A stretch of 64,000 nt of DNA from Bacteroidales bacterium (GTDB taxonomy: Bacteria; Bacteroidota; Bacteroidia; Bacteroidales; UBA932): contig JAQXHU010000037.1 of NCBI GenBank assembly GCA_029007435.1, positions 1 through 64,000 of the forward strand, given 5' to 3'. The notes under the pieces were generated by a model, which searched no databases, was not told where the DNA came from, and was given only the letters and a program-made list of their open reading frames with translations. The position numbers and the translations under genes were made by a program. Every line of letters starts with the position of its first letter. Within the stretch, counting starts at the first letter, position 1. Of this stretch, positions 59,970 through 64,000 are shown one piece after another.

Positions 59970-61269
59970 AGCGGTTTCACTCGCTGTGCTTTTGATTTCG
60001 GTATGTGGAGTTCTGCGCGCCCAGGATGGAGCGTACAGTTCTTATTCGCCTTATACCATATTCGGTGTGGGCGATATATATCGTCAGGGCACTGCTTATA
60101 ATCAGAGTATGGGAGGAGTGGGAATCGCTTCAAGAAACAACCGCTTCATAAACTATCTTAATCCGGCTGCCGTCACGGCGAGGGACACACTCTCTTTTAT
60201 GCTTGATTTCGGAGTGACAGGACAGGGAAGAGTATATAAGCAGGGAGATGTAAAATCCGCCAACAATATTTTTAATATCTGCAATTTCGTCTTTTCTGTC
60301 CCGATTTACAGGAAGTCGGCGTTTTTCGCAGGTATAACTCCTTATAGTTCATTGGGATATGATTTTTCTCACGATATTGTGGACCAGTCAATTATCGGAA
60401 ATACAGGAAATGTGAATTACCGTTCGTATGGAGATGGCGGAATGTACCAGATTTTCTTCGGTGCGGGAGCCACTTTTTGGAACAGATTTTCAGTCGGAGC
60501 ACAGTTCCTCTATTATTTCGGCAATATGGACAAATCCACCATTATGGATTTCGCTACAGCTTCATACAGGGATATTTACAGCGGTTATAAACTTAATCTC
60601 AGCGCTGTAGGAGGAAAATTCGGTGTCCAGTATGACCAGCCGCTTTCATCAGGATGCTATCTTACAGCGGGAGCCACTTACAAGACATCTTCCAAACTCA
60701 GGGGGTATGTGACTGATTATAAATATGCCACCGTTTCAAGTGTGAGCGATACTCTTCATCACCATATAGACACTCTCAAAAACGGGTCGAAGGCTAAATT
60801 GGCTTCCGAGGTCGGATTTGGACTGGCTTTCCGGAAGGGAGACAAATGGAGAGTCGAGTTCGACTACACCTTTTCTGACTGGAGCGGGAGCCATTTGGAG
60901 GAGACCATCGGTTTTGCAAATATAGGAGATCAGAAGTTCACAACCACCTTCTCCCAGTCTTTCAGGGCCGGATTTGAAATTATTCCGAACAAAAACGATA
61001 TCCGCTATTATATGAAGAAATGCGCATATCGAGTCGGAACTTATTATGAGAAAGAATATTACAAACTCAATGGGGATGCTGTGAGGTCTTACGGAGTGAC
61101 ACTTGGAATCACTCTTCCTGTATTCCAGTGGTACAACGGTATCTCCATCGGAGTCGATATCGGTCAGAGGGGAAGCACCAAGGGAAATATGATCCGCGAG
61201 AATTATGCTATGTTCGTGGTAGGATTCAATATCCACGATATATGGTTCCGCAAGTATCAATATGATTAA
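59956..61269 (+). CDS. Outer-membrane beta-barrel protein (FadL/PorV-like gliding/OMP family)
   Basis: Signal peptide from ATG 59956; YSSYSPYTIFGVGDIYRQGTAYNQSMGGVGIASRNNRFINYLNPAA; amphipathic beta pattern. Confidence 0.8.
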   Translation: MKKIKAVSLAVLLISVCGVLRAQDGAYSSYSPYTIFGVGDIYRQGTAYNQSMGGVGIASRNNRFINYLNPAAVTARDTLSFMLDFGVTGQGRVYKQGDVKSANNIFNICNFVFSVPIYRKSAFFAGITPYSSLGYDFSHDIVDQSIIGNTGNVNYRSYGDGGMYQIFFGAGATFWNRFSVGAQFLYYFGNMDKSTIMDFATASYRDIYSGYKLNLSAVGGKFGVQYDQPLSSGCYLTAGATYKTSSKLRGYVTDYKYATVSSVSDTLHHHIDTLKNGSKAKLASEVGFGLAFRKGDKWRVEFDYTFSDWSGSHLEETIGFANIGDQKFTTTFSQSFRAGFEIIPNKNDIRYYMKKCAYRVGTYYEKEYYKLNGDAVRSYGVTLGITLPVFQWYNGISIGVDIGQRGSTKGNMIRENYAMFVVGFNIHDIWFRKYQYD

Positions 61270-61288
61270 AACAAACTTTTATAATATT

Positions 61289-62617
61289 ATGAGAAGAATT
61301 GCATTTGCCGTTGTATCGGCGGTTATTATGGTTTTGGGTGGCAGTACTGCCTCCGCTCAGGGAAAGTATGGTGCTGACAGTGCCGAGTGCATCAAGTATC
61401 TCTCTTATTACAAAGAGTATTACAAGAGCAAAAATTATGATTCAGCCCTTCCTAACTGGAGAAAAGCCTACAGTCTCTGTCCAGCCACGGCCAATCAGAC
61501 AATGCTCATTGACGGAACATCTCTTATGAGGCGTCTCATTGTCAAGAACGCTTCTAATGCTTCTTATCGTGATGCATTGATTGACAGCCTTTTGACTCTT
61601 CATAAGGTTCGCGCTGAGTATTATCCGAAATATAAGGTGACCGCTATGAACAATATGGGTCTCGATATGGCGAATTATTATAAGAGTGATCCTAAGAAAC
61701 TTTATGAAGGTCTCAAGAGCGTGATTGACGAGAACAAGGAGCAGACCAAGCCTTCAGTTCTTCTCATCAATCTCAATGCTGCAATACAGATGTATCAGGA
61801 TTCAGAACTTCAGGCTGACGATCTCATCAATATCTATCAGAACAATATGGCTTATCTTGAGCAGGCCGTTCCGGCTGACGCCAATGCCAAAGAGGAACTT
61901 GAGAAGGTGAAAGATGATATGGAGAGCCTTTTCATCTCAAGCAAAGTGGCAAGCTGCGAGAAGATTATCGAGGTTTACGGACCGAGGTATGAGGCTTCTC
62001 CGGACGATATCGCTCTCGTTACCAACATTGTCAAGATGATGAGTTCAGCCGAGAACTGCACTGACAACGACTTGTATCTCAATGCTGCAACTTCCCTGCA
62101 CAAACTTGAACCGTCAAGCCAGTCAGCATATTTCCTCTACAAACTGAATGCTTCAAGAGGTAATTTCGATACTGCAATAGCTTATCTTGAGGAGTCTCTC
62201 TCATCCACTGATCTGGATGTCAAGACAGCTGCAGATTACAACTATGAAGCTGCCACATACTGCGTGAAGAACGGAAAGAACGCAAAGGCTCTCGCATTTG
62301 CTGAGAAAGCCAAGGAACTCGATGCCTCATACGCCGGAAAATCTTATTACCTCATCGGAACTATCTGGGGTTCAACTACCTGCGGTGGCGACGAGATTGC
62401 CAAGAGGTCTCCTTACTGGGTTGCTGTTGATTATATGAACAAGGCTAAAGCCGCAGATCCAGAGCTTGCTGAGGATTGCAACAGGATGATTTCACAGTAC
62501 AGGATTTACTTCCCTCAGACCGCCGAGGCATTTATGTACAATTACACTGACGGTCAGACTTATACAGTCTCCTGCGGAGGTATGAGGGCTACAACTACTG
62601 TCAGAACACAGAAATAG
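61289..62617 (+). CDS. TPR-containing secreted protein
   Basis: MRRIAFAVVSAVIMVLGGSTASAQ; YYKSKNYDSALPNWRKAYSLCPA; NGKNAKALAFAEKAKELDASYAGKSYYLIG. Confidence 0.8.
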   Translation: MRRIAFAVVSAVIMVLGGSTASAQGKYGADSAECIKYLSYYKEYYKSKNYDSALPNWRKAYSLCPATANQTMLIDGTSLMRRLIVKNASNASYRDALIDSLLTLHKVRAEYYPKYKVTAMNNMGLDMANYYKSDPKKLYEGLKSVIDENKEQTKPSVLLINLNAAIQMYQDSELQADDLINIYQNNMAYLEQAVPADANAKEELEKVKDDMESLFISSKVASCEKIIEVYGPRYEASPDDIALVTNIVKMMSSAENCTDNDLYLNAATSLHKLEPSSQSAYFLYKLNASRGNFDTAIAYLEESLSSTDLDVKTAADYNYEAATYCVKNGKNAKALAFAEKAKELDASYAGKSYYLIGTIWGSTTCGGDEIAKRSPYWVAVDYMNKAKAADPELAEDCNRMISQYRIYFPQTAEAFMYNYTDGQTYTVSCGGMRATTTVRTQK

Positions 62618-62626
62618 TGCTCTGTT

Positions 62627-63256
62627 TTGAGTAAGTTTTCAGATATATTCAGGATGATGGCAACCGCAACCGCGGTTGCTTTCATCCTTTTTTCTTGTAA
62701 ATCAAGTCTTTCCAAGGCTGACAAGCTCGATTTGTCCAAAACTCCCCTCCAGGCTGTTGACAGTATGTATCTTGTACAGACCAAAAACGGAAAAATCGAG
62801 ATGCGTGTCGTTACTGCGTCTATGCAGCATTTTGACAACGACTCTCTGTCCTACGACTATTTTCCGGAAGGAATCAATGTATATGCATACACTGAAGATG
62901 AGGTGCTTGAGTCCACAATAGTCTCGGACGAGGCCAGCCATATCACTAAAAAAGGCTCCAAAGAGGAAATCTGGAAGGCTTTCGGCAATGTTGTTGTGAA
63001 GAATATCGTCAAGCACCAGACAATGGAAAGCGACACTATTTACTGGGACCAGACCAACAAGGAAATATACACGGACTGCTATGTCCGCCTGTATTCACCG
63101 GAAGGACTGATACAGGGATATGGAATGAGATCTGACGAACGTGTCAGGAACGCCATAGTTATGAAACCGTTCAATAATTTTGGTGTGGTGGTGGAGGACA
63201 CCACAGCCGTGGTTCTTGATTCGGCCAATTTTATAGGTCCATTGATAAAAAAATAA
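62627..63256 (+). CDS. lptC: LptC-like LPS export protein
   Basis: Lipoprotein-like N-terminus (ILFSCKSS); EINVYAYTEDEVLESTIVSDEA-type LptC beta-jellyroll pattern; KHQTMESDTIYWDQTNKEIYTD. TTG start. Confidence 0.85.
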   Translation: MSKFSDIFRMMATATAVAFILFSCKSSLSKADKLDLSKTPLQAVDSMYLVQTKNGKIEMRVVTASMQHFDNDSLSYDYFPEGINVYAYTEDEVLESTIVSDEASHITKKGSKEEIWKAFGNVVVKNIVKHQTMESDTIYWDQTNKEIYTDCYVRLYSPEGLIQGYGMRSDERVRNAIVMKPFNNFGVVVEDTTAVVLDSANFIGPLIKK

Positions 63257-63331
63257 TGTGTATTTCACAGAAAATTACTATCTTCGTACCCTTAATTGCA
63301 AAATTGAATAATAATTAAAAAATAAATAAAA

Positions 63332-64000
63332 ATGGCGGTACTTGAAAAGTTGCGCGTTAAATTCGGTATGGCGGTGTCAATCATCATCGCTTTAGGCCTG
63401 TTGTCATTCATCATCGACCCGAATGAAGTTATTTCTGCGTTCCAGGGAATGTCCTCAAAATACGATGTGGGGGAGATTAACGGAAAGTCCGTTTCTTACA
63501 ACAATTTCCAGGAGGATGTCCAGAAATTCACTACTATCAACGAGTTTATGACTGGAAACACTGCTCACAGCGCGGAGCAGCAGATGCAGATAAGAAACGC
63601 TGCCTGGCAGGATCTCATTTACAAATATCTTTTCGTGGAGAAGGCCAGGGAGGCAGGTCTCAATGTCGGAAGCGCAGAAATGCTCGACCTTACTACAGGC
63701 GATATGATTTCTCCTCTCATTGCCCAGAATCCTGCTTTTATGGACAACAACGGCAATTTCTCGAAAGAAAATCTTGTCAATCTTGTAAACAATCTTGATT
63801 CTGACCAGACCGGTAATCTCAGACTTTACTGGAATTACCTTCAGAGTTCCATTTTCAACCAGGAGATTTTCTCCAAATACAACTCCCTGTTCACCCAGAG
63901 TTCAGTTCTTTCTCCAATGATGCTAAGAAGGACTATAGCCGAGAATAACAATACTACCGACGTGGAGTTTGTAATGGTGCCATTCGGATACCAGAGAGAT
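63332..64000 (+). CDS. PpiD/SurA-N-like peptidyl-prolyl isomerase (partial, runs off the right edge)
   Basis: Not in ORF track. ATG at 63332 open to 64000 (223 codons): MAVLEKLRVKFGMAVSIIIALGLLSFIIDPNEVISAFQGMSSKYDVGEINGKSVSYNNFQEDVQKF. Confidence 0.88.
   Translation, partial: MAVLEKLRVKFGMAVSIIIALGLLSFIIDPNEVISAFQGMSSKYDVGEINGKSVSYNNFQEDVQKFTTINEFMTGNTAHSAEQQMQIRNAAWQDLIYKYLFVEKAREAGLNVGSAEMLDLTTGDMISPLIAQNPAFMDNNGNFSKENLVNLVNNLDSDQTGNLRLYWNYLQSSIFNQEIFSKYNSLFTQSSVLSPMMLRRTIAENNNTTDVEFVMVPFGYQRD

Noticed and set aside
1-64000. CRISPR arrays, transposons, prophage, tRNA/rRNA genes
   Set aside because: No regularly spaced repeats, transposase/integrase motifs, phage genes or cloverleaf-type sequences noticed by eye; a tool scan (tRNAscan, CRISPR finder) would be definitive.

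Overview
The window is 64 kb of a Bacteroidales-like chromosome, judging from lipoprotein signal peptides, TAnnTTTG promoter elements and gene content. It is mostly housekeeping and envelope genes; I found no CRISPR array, transposon, prophage, tRNA or rRNA. Two CDSs missing from the ORF track run off the edges: a lipoprotein at 1..1474(-) and a PpiD/SurA-like foldase at 63332..64000(+). The best second looks are as follows. (1) A candidate replication-origin/centromere region: two perfect TGTTCCACGTGGAACA parS-type sites, one inside a 36-bp perfect palindrome after ruvA and one inside the mnmG coding sequence, plus an AT-rich ruvB-mfd intergenic region with seven DnaA-box-like 9-mers where gene orientation switches. 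(2) An EF-G-like GTPase gene interrupted by one in-frame TAG just before its DTPG motif. (3) A ThiL-family protein that has lost nearly all catalytic/metal-binding Asp motifs. (4) A ClpB with no N-terminal domain, supported by an in-frame upstream stop, with a leader hairpin and an upstream inverted repeat. (5) An ECF sigma factor paired with an anti-sigma-like/outer-membrane beta-barrel fusion. (6) A four-gene surface lipoprotein operon with repeated FN3-like modules. (7) sdhAB/frdAB without an adjacent cytochrome b subunit. All functional calls come from reading motifs by eye; no database search was run.
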